The notes beneath the pieces are model-generated. The model was not told the DNA's origin. It saw only the letters and a program-made list of their open reading frames with translations, and did not search any database. A DNA stretch of 64,000 nucleotides from Lachnospiraceae bacterium (GTDB lineage: Bacteria; Bacillota_A; Clostridia; Lachnospirales; Lachnospiraceae): the NCBI GenBank assembly GCA_017626435.1, contig JAGAIR010000006.1, positions 1-64,000 of the forward strand, read 5' to 3'. Positions 26,023 through 34,151 of this stretch are shown piece after piece. The position numbers and the translations under genes were made by a program. Position 1 is the first letter of the stretch; each line of letters starts with the position of its first letter.

Positions 26023-27360
26023 TTATCCAACCGTTATTTTTTCCAGTGGAAGTTTTGCCACTTGCTTTTGTGTACCGGACAATGCGGCAAAAATCAATGT
26101 CAGCCCCCCGACCCTGCCGAAGAACATGAGCAGAATCAGAATCATCCTGGACAATATGCCAACACCAGGTGTGATTCCCAAAGATAAGCCAACTGTGCCT
26201 ACCGCAGAGGCGGCTTCAAATAGGCAGGTAAGTATAGGAAATCCCTCCACCACACTGATCGTCAGCCCACCAAAGAAGAACAACGCAATGTATAGAAACC
26301 CAATCGTGGAAGCATTTTTGACCACATCATCCTCGATTCTCCGCCCAAAAAAATGCGTATGCTTTTTTCTGCGGAAGGTAGAAAGCGCCGTGGCAAACAA
26401 CACCGCAATGGTGGTGGTTTTCATGCCGCCTGCGGTAGAGCCGGGACTGCCACCAACCAGCATAAGCAGGATGATGATGGATTTCCCCGATTCCCGCAAG
26501 GAAGACAAATCCACCGTATTAAAGCCTGCTGTTCGTGGTGTTACAGACTGAAAAAGGGAACATAAGATACGCTTACCTGGCTCCAAAGCGGAAAATTCAA
26601 AAAAGAAAAAGTAAACCGCCGGAACAACCAGTAAAACGGCTGTTGTGCAGAGAATTACCTTGCTTTGCATCCGGTATTTGTGCCAGTGCACTCGGTTAAC
26701 CCGAAGATCGTCCCAGGTCAGAAAGCCGATACCGCCAATCACAATCAAAGATATAATGGTCAGATTGATGACTGGCTCCGAGACATAACCCGTCAAAGAG
26801 GAAAAGGTGCCCGTTGTTCCCATCAAATCAAAACCTGCATTGCAAAAGGCAGATACAGAATGAAACAGCGCCATCCAAAGCCCCCTCACGCCAAAGTCCC
26901 GGCAAAAAACAGGTGCCATGATGACAGCCCCCAACAGCTCGATTGCCAATGTTGTCCTGATAATGAAATTCGTCAACCGTACAATCCCGCCTACCTTTGG
27001 CGCAGCAATAGCTTCCTGCATAGTGCTGCGCTGCATTAAAGAAATTTTCCTGCCGGAGATCATGGCAAAGGATGCGGCTACGGTAATCACGCCCAGTCCT
27101 CCAATTTGGATCAAAAATAAAATCACAACCTGTCCAAAGAATGACCAGTAGGTTGCAGTATCATGCAGGACAAGTCCTGTGACGCAGACAGCCGAGGTTG
27201 ATGTAAACAAAGCATCCGAAAACGGCGTTGCTATCCCCTCGCAGGTAGAAATCGGCAGCATCAAAAAAACGGTTCCTAGAAGAATCACGCCCAAAAAGCC
27301 AAGTATAATAATTTGAAACGATGTCAGCTTTTTCTTTTTATAAAAAACACGCTCATTCAT
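26023..27360 (-). CDS. ktrB: Potassium-uptake channel subunit KtrB/TrkH
   Basis: A 445-residue K+ translocating subunit with the fourfold M1-P-M2 repeat. Selectivity-filter-like turns are visible, for example TSTSAVCVTGLVLHDT, SVSAFCNAGFDLMG, SVTPRTAGFNTVD and EAASAVGTVGLSLG, each with the conserved Gly. The length fits KtrB rather than enterobacterial TrkH. It is followed by ktrA and preceded by kdpC with a 195-base gap. Encoding a constitutive-type K+ channel inside the kdp operon puts both uptake systems under one control region. Confidence 0.94.
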   Translation of the reverse strand: MNERVFYKKKKLTSFQIIILGFLGVILLGTVFLMLPISTCEGIATPFSDALFTSTSAVCVTGLVLHDTATYWSFFGQVVILFLIQIGGLGVITVAASFAMISGRKISLMQRSTMQEAIAAPKVGGIVRLTNFIIRTTLAIELLGAVIMAPVFCRDFGVRGLWMALFHSVSAFCNAGFDLMGTTGTFSSLTGYVSEPVINLTIISLIVIGGIGFLTWDDLRVNRVHWHKYRMQSKVILCTTAVLLVVPAVYFFFFEFSALEPGKRILCSLFQSVTPRTAGFNTVDLSSLRESGKSIIILLMLVGGSPGSTAGGMKTTTIAVLFATALSTFRRKKHTHFFGRRIEDDVVKNASTIGFLYIALFFFGGLTISVVEGFPILTCLFEAASAVGTVGLSLGITPGVGILSRMILILLMFFGRVGGLTLIFAALSGTQKQVAKLPLEKITVG

Positions 27361-27377
27361 ACGGTACTCCTTTACGC

Positions 27378-27419
27378 TTCTTTATCTGGTCTTTATCATA
27401 CGCTTCATCTGATAAAGAA
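27378..27419. repeat. Inverted repeat upstream of ktrB
   Basis: TTCTTTATC (27378-27386) and GATAAAGAA (27411-27419) form a perfect 9-bp inverted repeat around 24 bases, ending 18 bases upstream of the ktrB start. In the mRNA it makes an A/U-rich stem just before the ribosome site, so it could influence ktrB translation. No c-di-AMP riboswitch core could be recognised in the 195-base gap. Confidence 0.45.
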
Positions 27420-27470
27420 GGCAAAAGAATATTTATATCCGCATTAAGACAGTATAAAGACGCCGGTTTC

Positions 27471-27554
27471 CTATGTTTTTTCACGAATCTTTTCTAAATA
27501 GTCAATCAAAAATTCTTTTTGCGTCCATGGGCAACGGGGGACAACTATGTTCAT
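27471..27554 (-). CDS. Possible 27-residue peptide after kdpC
   Basis: The kdpC stop TGA is followed after one base by an ATG that opens a 27-codon frame beginning MNIVVPRCPWTQKEFLIDYL. The start has no separate ribosome site beyond GGAG in the end of kdpC. It could be a translationally coupled small protein, the remnant of a longer gene, or chance. Its position in an otherwise empty 195-base gap is the only support. Confidence 0.2.
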   Translation of the reverse strand: MNIVVPRCPWTQKEFLIDYLEKIREKT

Positions 27555-27555
27555 A

Positions 27556-28164
27556 TCATTTCTCCAAAATACCATCCAGTATCAGGTTGACCTTGAGAAC
27601 ATTCACTGTTTCCTCACCGAAAATCCCAAGAAACCTACCTGACGTACATCGATCAATGACAGTACGCACCTCATCCTCCGTAATCCCTCTGGCATTGGCG
27701 ATCCGTGCCGCCTGATATTCGGCGGCCGCCGGAGAGATATGTGGGTCAAGGCCGCTGCCGGAACAGGTGACCAGATCAACAGGAATGGCGGTTTCGTCCA
27801 TAGCAGGATCAGCGGCTCGCAGCTTCTCCACACGCTTCGCAACCAACGCTTCATATTCCTTGCTGGCGGGAGAAAGATTGGATGGAGCCGCATACATCAG
27901 AATGTTTCCTTCCCCGTCCTTATAAGTGGAAACATCGATATTCATAATCCTTCCCCACATATGGGCGACGTCAGTATACTGCTGGCCCAGAAGCTCGCAG
28001 CCATACTTTTTACCATCCACTATAATTATGCTGCCGTTAGCCTTGGCAGGAAAAAGTAACTGTGCCAGTCCGGTAATAACGCCGGTATAGAGAATGCCGC
28101 ACACAACGGAAAAAATCAAAAAGATCATCAGGGCTTTCGGCAAAATTGATTTTACCATTTTCAT
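27556..28164 (-). CDS. kdpC: Potassium-transporting ATPase subunit C
   Basis: A 202-residue single-span subunit of the KdpFABC high-affinity K+ pump, thought to stabilise the complex and raise ATP affinity. The N-terminal helix (ALMIFLIFSVVCGILYTGVI) is followed by an extracytoplasmic domain with the family segments LGQQYTDVAHMWGRI, AADPAMDETAIPVDLVTCSG and SGLDPHISPAAAEYQAARIA. It starts 16 bases after kdpB. Confidence 0.96.
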   Translation of the reverse strand: MKMVKSILPKALMIFLIFSVVCGILYTGVITGLAQLLFPAKANGSIIIVDGKKYGCELLGQQYTDVAHMWGRIMNIDVSTYKDGEGNILMYAAPSNLSPASKEYEALVAKRVEKLRAADPAMDETAIPVDLVTCSGSGLDPHISPAAAEYQAARIANARGITEDEVRTVIDRCTSGRFLGIFGEETVNVLKVNLILDGILEK

Positions 28165-28180
28165 ACTCTTCAGCCTCCTT

Positions 28181-30250
28181 TCAGACTAAGCCGGCAAAAA
28201 CCAGCAAAACATCGATCAGTTTTATAAAAATAAATGGCGCGATCAGACCACCCAACCCGTAAATCAGCAAATTCCGGGACAGCAGCTTTCCTGCAGAAAC
28301 CTCACGGTATTTCACACCTTTTAATGCAAGCGGGATCAGGGCAATGATAATCAGCGCATTGTAGATAATGGCGGAAAGCACTGCGCTTTGTGAGGAATGG
28401 AGTCCCATAATGTTCAAAGCGGAAAGCTGTGGATATAATCCCATAAACAGTGCCGGGATGATAGCAAAATATTTCGCCACATCATTGGCAATGGAAAAGG
28501 TTGTCAGGCTCCCCCGGGTCATCAGAAGCTGCTTGCCTATCCGAACAATTTCAATCAGTTTGGTGGGGGAAGAGTCCAGGTCCACCATATTGCCAGCCTC
28601 CTTGGCTGCCTGGGTACCGCTGTTCATGGCAACTGCAACATCAGCCTGCGCCAATGCAGGCGCATCGTTGGTTCCGTCACCGGTCATGGCGACCAGATGC
28701 CCCTTAGCCTGAAAATCCCGGATCATGGAAAGCTTGCCTTCCGGCGTCGCCTCCGCCAGAAAATCATCCACACCGGCTTCTGCGGCAATGGCTGCGGCAG
28801 TGATCGGATTGTCGCCGGTGATCATAATGGTCTTGATCCCCATTTTCCGCAAGTCCGCAAATTTTTCCTTTACCCCTTGCTTGATAATATCCTTCAGGTA
28901 GATCACGCCGAGTATTTTGTGGTTCTTCGCTACCACCAGAGGGGTGCCGCCCATAGAGGCAATGGCTCTGACCACATTGTCACATTCCTCGGAATATGTC
29001 CCGCCCGCATAGGCAACGTACGCCTGTATAGCATCCGCTGCGCCTTTACGGATTTCGTTTCCGTCAAAGTCTACGCCGCTCATACGGGTCACAGCGGTAA
29101 ACGGAATAAACTTCATGCCCTTATCCTGAAGACTTCTGCCACGGATCCCAAACTGCTCTTTTGCCAGAACCACAACACTTCTGCCTTCCGGCGTCTCGTC
29201 CGCCAGGGAAGAGAGTTGTGCAGCATCAGCCAGTTCTTTAATGTCAACACCATCCACCGGGATGAATTCCGAAGCCTGCCGATTGCCCAAAGTGATGGTT
29301 CCTGTTTTATCCAGCATCAGAATATCCACGTCACCGGCAGCTTCAATGGCCCTGCCGCTCATGGCGAGAACATTGGCCTGATTCAGCCGAGACATACCCG
29401 CGATTCCAATGGCAGAGAGCAGAGCTCCGATGGTGGTAGGCGCAAGGCAGACCAGGAGAGCTGCCAACGTGGTTACGGATGTGGGATTCGGGATGCCCGC
29501 CAGCTTTGCAGAAAAAATCGAATAGGTATAAAGGGACACCGTTACCAGAATAAAGATAATGGACAGCGCCACCAGGAAAATCTGCAGAGCAATCTCGTTG
29601 GGCGTCTTTTTTCTCGCTGCACCCTCGACCATAGCAATCATCTTATCCAGAAAACTTTCGCCAGCCTCGCTGGTCACTTTGACCACGATCCAGTCGGACA
29701 GGACGGTTGTTCCGCCGGTCACGGCACTTCGATCACCGCCCGCTTCCCGGATCACTGGAGCGGATTCGCCGGTAATGGCACTTTCATCCACGGAAGCCGC
29801 GCCTTCTATCACTTCTCCATCTGCTGGAATCTGTTCACCGGCCTTTACGATGACCAGTTCGCCCTTTTTCAATGAGGCAGAAGGAACAATAGTGATGCTG
29901 TCCTTCTGCGAAACAGAGGGAATTTTACAGGCATCCACATCTTTTCGTGAAGCCCGCAGCGAATCTGCCTGTGCCTTTCCTCTGCCCTCGGCAATCGCTT
30001 CCGCAAAATTGGCAAACAGAACAGTAAACCACAGGATGATGGCGATTGTCAAAGTGAAGCCGCCAGGGGCATCCTTTATGCCAAAGAGCGACACGAGCCA
30101 CAGAATGCTGGTCAGGATCGCGGAAACGAACACCAGAAACATGACCGGATTCCCGGCCTGTGTTTTCGGATTTAACTTGATAAAAGAATCTTTGATTGCC
30201 CTGCCAAGCATTTTCTGATCGGCAAAAGCGTTTTTTTGCTTTGTACTCAT
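28181..30250 (-). CDS. kdpB: Potassium-transporting ATPase subunit B (P-type ATPase)
   Basis: A 689-residue catalytic subunit that hydrolyses ATP for K+ import. Phosphorylated Asp is in [10 protein letters not shown]. The actuator loop ITGESAPV contains the TGES motif, whose Ser is the site of inhibitory phosphorylation in E. coli Kdp[13 protein letters not shown] and [20 protein letters not shown] are the ATP-domain hinge motifs. Seven transmembrane helices are expected. Normal length. Confidence 0.97.
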   Translation of the reverse strand: MSTKQKNAFADQKMLGRAIKDSFIKLNPKTQAGNPVMFLVFVSAILTSILWLVSLFGIKDAPGGFTLTIAIILWFTVLFANFAEAIAEGRGKAQADSLRASRKDVDACKIPSVSQKDSITIVPSASLKKGELVIVKAGEQIPADGEVIEGAASVDESAITGESAPVIREAGGDRSAVTGGTTVLSDWIVVKVTSEAGESFLDKMIAMVEGAARKKTPNEIALQIFLVALSIIFILVTVSLYTYSIFSAKLAGIPNPTSVTTLAALLVCLAPTTIGALLSAIGIAGMSRLNQANVLAMSGRAIEAAGDVDILMLDKTGTITLGNRQASEFIPVDGVDIKELADAAQLSSLADETPEGRSVVVLAKEQFGIRGRSLQDKGMKFIPFTAVTRMSGVDFDGNEIRKGAADAIQAYVAYAGGTYSEECDNVVRAIASMGGTPLVVAKNHKILGVIYLKDIIKQGVKEKFADLRKMGIKTIMITGDNPITAAAIAAEAGVDDFLAEATPEGKLSMIRDFQAKGHLVAMTGDGTNDAPALAQADVAVAMNSGTQAAKEAGNMVDLDSSPTKLIEIVRIGKQLLMTRGSLTTFSIANDVAKYFAIIPALFMGLYPQLSALNIMGLHSSQSAVLSAIIYNALIIIALIPLALKGVKYREVSAGKLLSRNLLIYGLGGLIAPFIFIKLIDVLLVFAGLV

Positions 30251-30263
30251 ACATTACCCTCCT

Positions 30264-32078
30264 TTACATGGTACTGCCGAAGAACTCAGCAAACGGCCCA
30301 AGAGCCAGCGCCGGGAAAAAGCTGAGTGCGCCGATCAGCAGCACGACAAAAATCAACAGGAATACAAACATAGCGGTTGTAGTAGACAGTGTACCAGCGG
30401 TTGTGGCGATTTTCTTCTTTTGTGCCAGACTTCCGGCTATGGCCAACGTACCGACAACGGGTAAAAATCTTACAAACAACATGACAAGGCCAATGCTGAC
30501 ATTCAGGAATACGGTGTTGGCGTTAAAGCCTGCAAAAGCCGAACCGTTGTTGCCTCCGGCAGAGCTGTATGCATACAGCATTTCCGAGAAACCATGCGCC
30601 CCTCCATTGTTCAGGCTGTCCATGACAGAGGGCACCACCGCCGCAATACCGCTTCCGGCCAGAATTCCAATTGGCGTAGCCAGACAGACCAGCACCGCCC
30701 ACTTCATCTCAAAGGGTTCAATTTTTTTGCCCAGGAACTCCGGTGTCCTGCCCACCATCAGTCCGGCAATAAAGACCGTCAGGATGGCAAATGCCAGCAT
30801 TCCATACAGACCACAGCCGGTGCCGCCGAAGATCACCTCGCCAAGTTGCATCAACAGCATAGTTATCATTCCGCCAAGAGGCGTATAGCTGTCGTGCATG
30901 GAATTTACAGACCCGTTAGAAGCCGCGGTGGTAAATGCCGCCCATACAGAAGAAGCCACAATACCAAAACGGGTTTCTTTTCCTTCCATATTTCCTCCGG
31001 CCTGATGGGTCATGGACATATTGACTGCGCCATCCTGTGCAAGCTGCACCGTACCTGCCTGTTCGCTGACCGCAATGCATCCAAGGGCAATGCACAGGCA
31101 AATAAACATTGCTGCAAATATGGCCCCCCCCTGCTTTTTGTTTTTTACCGCCGAACCAAAGGCAAAGCAAAGAGCTGCCGGAATCAGCAAAATGGAAATC
31201 ATCTCAACAAGATTTGTAAAGGCATTGGGGTTCTCCAGCGGATGTGCCGAATTAACACCATAAAAGCCGCCTCCGTTGGTACCTGATTGTTTAATGGCAA
31301 CCTGGCTCGCCGCAGGTCCCATGGGGACAAACTGTTCTGTTATAATCTCTGCGTCAGGAACAAGGATGCCATCTACCGTAACCGTTTCTGCTTCCTTGTC
31401 AATCACTGCTCCTTCCAGTATTTCGCCTTCCGCACTGACTGCGACAGGCTCCACCAGCGATACTGTTTGGGCGCCCTTCAGATTCTGGATCACACCGCCG
31501 CCTACCAGCAACAGAGAAATGGCAAGGTTCAGCGGAATCAGAATGTGGATGATGATACGGGTCATATCCACCCAAAAGCTGCCAAGACCGGAGGTTTTTA
31601 CCTTGATAAAACCGCGAATCAGAGCAAACAGGACTGCGATTCCGGTTGCGGCAGAGACAAAGTTTTGAACTGTTAGGCCCAAAGACTGCGTAAGGTAACT
31701 CAATGTGGACTCGCCGGAATAAGCCTGCCAGTTGGTATTGGTCACAAAACTGGAAGCGGTATTAAAGGACAAATCCCATTTCACGCCGGAAAGACCCTGC
31801 GGATTGCCTGGAAGGACTCCCTGCAGGATTTGGAGCAGGAACAAAAATACCAGCCCGATACCTGAAAAGATCAGTACGCTGACTGCGTACTTCTTCCAGT
31901 TCATTTGTTCTTCCCTATCGATCCTCATCACTTTGTAAACCAGGTTCTCGCATGGAGTGAGAATTTTAGATAAAAATGTTTTTTCTCCAAACATTACTTT
32001 TTTTATGTAGGCGCCAAGCGGTATTGCCAGCACTACCAGAATGACGAGATACAAAATATATTGGATAGCCGTTATCAT
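30264..32078 (-). CDS. kdpA: Potassium-transporting ATPase subunit A (channel-like)
   Basis: A 604-residue K+-binding subunit of the SKT channel superfamily, with ten transmembrane segments and filter turns such as NTNWQAYSGE, GTNGGGFYGVNSAHP and TAASNGSVNSM. It is longer than the E. coli protein. An acidic insertion of about 40 residues (around SLVEPVAVSAEGEILEG to DAEIITEQF) lies just before the second filter region. The 5' end overlaps kdpF by 4 bases. Confidence 0.96.
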   Translation of the reverse strand: MITAIQYILYLVILVVLAIPLGAYIKKVMFGEKTFLSKILTPCENLVYKVMRIDREEQMNWKKYAVSVLIFSGIGLVFLFLLQILQGVLPGNPQGLSGVKWDLSFNTASSFVTNTNWQAYSGESTLSYLTQSLGLTVQNFVSAATGIAVLFALIRGFIKVKTSGLGSFWVDMTRIIIHILIPLNLAISLLLVGGGVIQNLKGAQTVSLVEPVAVSAEGEILEGAVIDKEAETVTVDGILVPDAEIITEQFVPMGPAASQVAIKQSGTNGGGFYGVNSAHPLENPNAFTNLVEMISILLIPAALCFAFGSAVKNKKQGGAIFAAMFICLCIALGCIAVSEQAGTVQLAQDGAVNMSMTHQAGGNMEGKETRFGIVASSVWAAFTTAASNGSVNSMHDSYTPLGGMITMLLMQLGEVIFGGTGCGLYGMLAFAILTVFIAGLMVGRTPEFLGKKIEPFEMKWAVLVCLATPIGILAGSGIAAVVPSVMDSLNNGGAHGFSEMLYAYSSAGGNNGSAFAGFNANTVFLNVSIGLVMLFVRFLPVVGTLAIAGSLAQKKKIATTAGTLSTTTAMFVFLLIFVVLLIGALSFFPALALGPFAEFFGSTM

Positions 32079-32167
32079 ACCTGATCATCTCCCTTCATTA
32101 AAATGTAGACATACCACAGCAGCATTGCCGCTGCGCATATGCCAATGATTGCGATTATGATCTGCAT
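32075..32167 (-). CDS. kdpF: KdpF, small subunit of the Kdp ATPase
   Basis: A 30-residue hydrophobic peptide (MQIIIAIIGICAAAMLLWYV...) made of one transmembrane helix and a short charged tail. KdpF is a lipid-like stabiliser of the complex. GGAGG stands eight bases before ATG, and the TGA overlaps the kdpA start (ATGA). The frame is too short for standard gene finders but is well supported by position. Confidence 0.88.
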   Translation of the reverse strand: MQIIIAIIGICAAAMLLWYVYILMKGDDQV

Positions 32168-32265
32168 ACATTTTTCCTCCTTTTCTGAACGCTGAACGCA
32201 TGATACCCTTTTTTCTCTAAAAATTGTGTTAGGCATTTCATATCGGTCTTAAAATCAGATAAAGA

Positions 32266-32457
32266 TTACAGGAAGTCAAATAACCACACTATCGGCAAAG
32301 CAATGATAGTTGTGCTGATACATACACAGATTAAGATAAATATTGGCATTCCGACAAAAATGAAAAGAAATCCAAGAAAAGGATGCTTCCAAAGAAATCG
32401 CTCCGCCCTTAAATCAAATTCCCGCTCATATTTCCGAATAGTTTGTATCATGGTCAT
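32266..32457 (-). CDS. Small membrane protein upstream of kdpF
   Basis: A 63-residue protein with a charged N-terminal half (MTMIQTIRKYEREFDLRAER) and two hydrophobic segments (HPFLGFLFIFVGMPIFILIC and ISTTIIALPIVWLF). A GAGGTG ribosome site lies nine bases upstream. It is likely the first gene of the kdp operon, 98 bases before kdpF. No family recognised; an accessory or leader membrane peptide of K+ uptake is possible. The bases 32458-32630 upstream hold no gene; no convincing promoter was identified there. Confidence 0.5.
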   Translation of the reverse strand: MTMIQTIRKYEREFDLRAERFLWKHPFLGFLFIFVGMPIFILICVCISTTIIALPIVWLFDFL

Positions 32458-32630
32458 GTCTTTTCACCTCGTTTTCATTGTGTGGCATAAGCATACAACA
32501 AGAAAAATTAAAAAGGGAAAAGTGTATAAAGCTTGGTATTAAAAGGTTATAAATGCAGAACAGATTATCAAGAATTCACAATACCGGCAAGCAATGCAAG
32601 CTTCTGTAAGATTGCGTATTTTGAAAAACA

Positions 32631-32674
32631 AAAAAATGCTATGCAATCAGCGAACCTTTTGCATAGCATTTTTT
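32631..32674. terminator. Bidirectional terminator between vanW and kdp units
   Basis: AAAAAATGCTATGCAA...TTGCATAGCATTTTTT is a perfect 16-base inverted repeat with a 12-base loop, flanked by A and T runs on both sides. On the minus strand it ends the glnA-ANTAR-carAB-vanW transcript. Confidence 0.9.
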
Positions 32675-32757
32675 ATTTTTCCGTTTACCTGACGTAAGTC
32701 ATAAGTTTTCGTATCCGTCAAAACAGAACACACTGATAAAAGAATATACCATCGATT

Positions 32758-34086
32758 TTATCCCGGAATATAGCTATCCGTATGTAACAACAGCGAGCTT
32801 ATTTTTTTGCCCTTTTTATAAGTATCCAGATATGCCTTTGCCCGTGTACTGGACAACTGCACTGCTCTCGGCTGATAAGAACGTCCCTTCAAGGCACCCT
32901 TATAAGAGAGAATCTGCGTTGTCAGACTATTCCCGCGGGTAAACATCTTGATCACAATCGGCACATCTAAGGTATTGGTCACCTCCAAATCCTTGACTCC
33001 CTCAGAAATGGCTGCATCAAGCCCTAACGGAACATAATGCACTGGCATACTGTGAGGATAACGTTTACTTGGCAGAATGCCGGCACGAAGCAATGCATTA
33101 TATGCTGTGGTGGATATCTGACAGATACCGCCTCCCTTTGTCTGCACCGTCTCCCCATTCAGATAAGAACCTGCCTCCTGAAACTGTTGTCCATCCGAAC
33201 CATCATGTACGATTTCATCAAAAGATGCTTTTTCTCCTGGTAACAGACAGATTCCATTGATCCGGGATGCCCCTACCTGAATATTATGACCACGGGATGT
33301 AGTAGATATAAAACTGGTAGTAAAACTGCTGATTACCGTATTGACCTTTCTCAAATCCTTCGGGAACCAGGTAGGTTCTACCACCTGCGTCTCATAGGAT
33401 GCCTCGTAGTCCTCCTTAGTGGCATCTTTCAGATACTGCTGTAAGTCCTTTTTCATCGCTTTTGTCTTCAGGACACGTCCCGGTGCTGTTCCTGTGATCC
33501 CACCATTTTTCTTGATATGGGAGTTTTTCACCGGAATATCATATTTATCACCCAGCTTTCCAATCACTTGTTCCAGACACTTTTTATTGGATTTTGACTG
33601 AATGGATACAGTATATTCAGCAGCATCCTTTTCTCCGGAAATAATCTGGTACTGCTCTTCCATTTCCAGGTCCTTATCCATACTGACAATGTATTCTGCC
33701 AGCTTCTGCTCTTTGCCAGCCGCAAACCTGCGCCCATCAGACCCCTGATAGAAAAAAACTTCTTTTAGTTTTTTCATCGAATAGGTATGGTCATTTCCAT
33801 TGACCGTCAATGTAACCTTGCGCTTCTGGTAATCAGAAAGCTCCTCCTGTAATTTTCCGGCAATGTCTTCCTCTGTCATTCCTGACAAATCCACATCCGC
33901 CAGCTTTTTGTTTCCGTAAGATACCTCCTGATATTCTTCCACTGTCCGGATGCGTTCCTCCAACTGGGCAGCTTCTGTCCGGATGTCCAGCTGCTTTTTC
34001 AGATAGACACCTCCACAGACCAGACCAAAAACTGCTGTGGCAGCCACTAGTCCAATAAGAACTTTTTTAATCAACGGATCCATCAT
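32758..34086 (-). CDS. VanW-family exported protein
   Basis: About 442 residues, anchored by an N-terminal helix (VLIGLVAATAVFGLVCGGVYL). The middle holds a putative peptidoglycan-binding (PG_binding_4-like) region. The VanW domain fills residues ~255-400 with TSRGHNIQVGASRINGICLL and GGGICQISTTAYNALLRAGI plus PHSMPVHYVPLGLDAAI. VanW proteins are linked to the cell wall; the biochemical role is not established. The start is set at one of two adjacent ATGs (34086) behind AGAGGC. It follows carB by 65 bases with no terminator between them. Confidence 0.85.
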   Translation of the reverse strand: MMDPLIKKVLIGLVAATAVFGLVCGGVYLKKQLDIRTEAAQLEERIRTVEEYQEVSYGNKKLADVDLSGMTEEDIAGKLQEELSDYQKRKVTLTVNGNDHTYSMKKLKEVFFYQGSDGRRFAAGKEQKLAEYIVSMDKDLEMEEQYQIISGEKDAAEYTVSIQSKSNKKCLEQVIGKLGDKYDIPVKNSHIKKNGGITGTAPGRVLKTKAMKKDLQQYLKDATKEDYEASYETQVVEPTWFPKDLRKVNTVISSFTTSFISTTSRGHNIQVGASRINGICLLPGEKASFDEIVHDGSDGQQFQEAGSYLNGETVQTKGGGICQISTTAYNALLRAGILPSKRYPHSMPVHYVPLGLDAAISEGVKDLEVTNTLDVPIVIKMFTRGNSLTTQILSYKGALKGRSYQPRAVQLSSTRAKAYLDTYKKGKKISSLLLHTDSYIPG

Positions 34087-34151
34087 TATATTGCCTCTTT
34101 TCTTTTTTCCATATAACTCTGACTGCAAGGCTCATCCTCTTGCAGAACTAA

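Noticed and set aside
27361..27555. c-di-AMP (ydaO-type) riboswitch before ktrB
   Set aside because: The gap is short and none of the conserved ydaO core could be recognised; only a simple A/T-rich inverted repeat is present.
28697..29875. 392-codon plus-strand open frame
   Set aside because: Antisense to kdpB, whose motifs are intact. The translation has no recognisable domain; long shadow frames are expected in the more G+C-rich kdp region.
30594..31286. 230-codon plus-strand open frame
   Set aside because: Antisense to kdpA, without start signals or recognisable domains.
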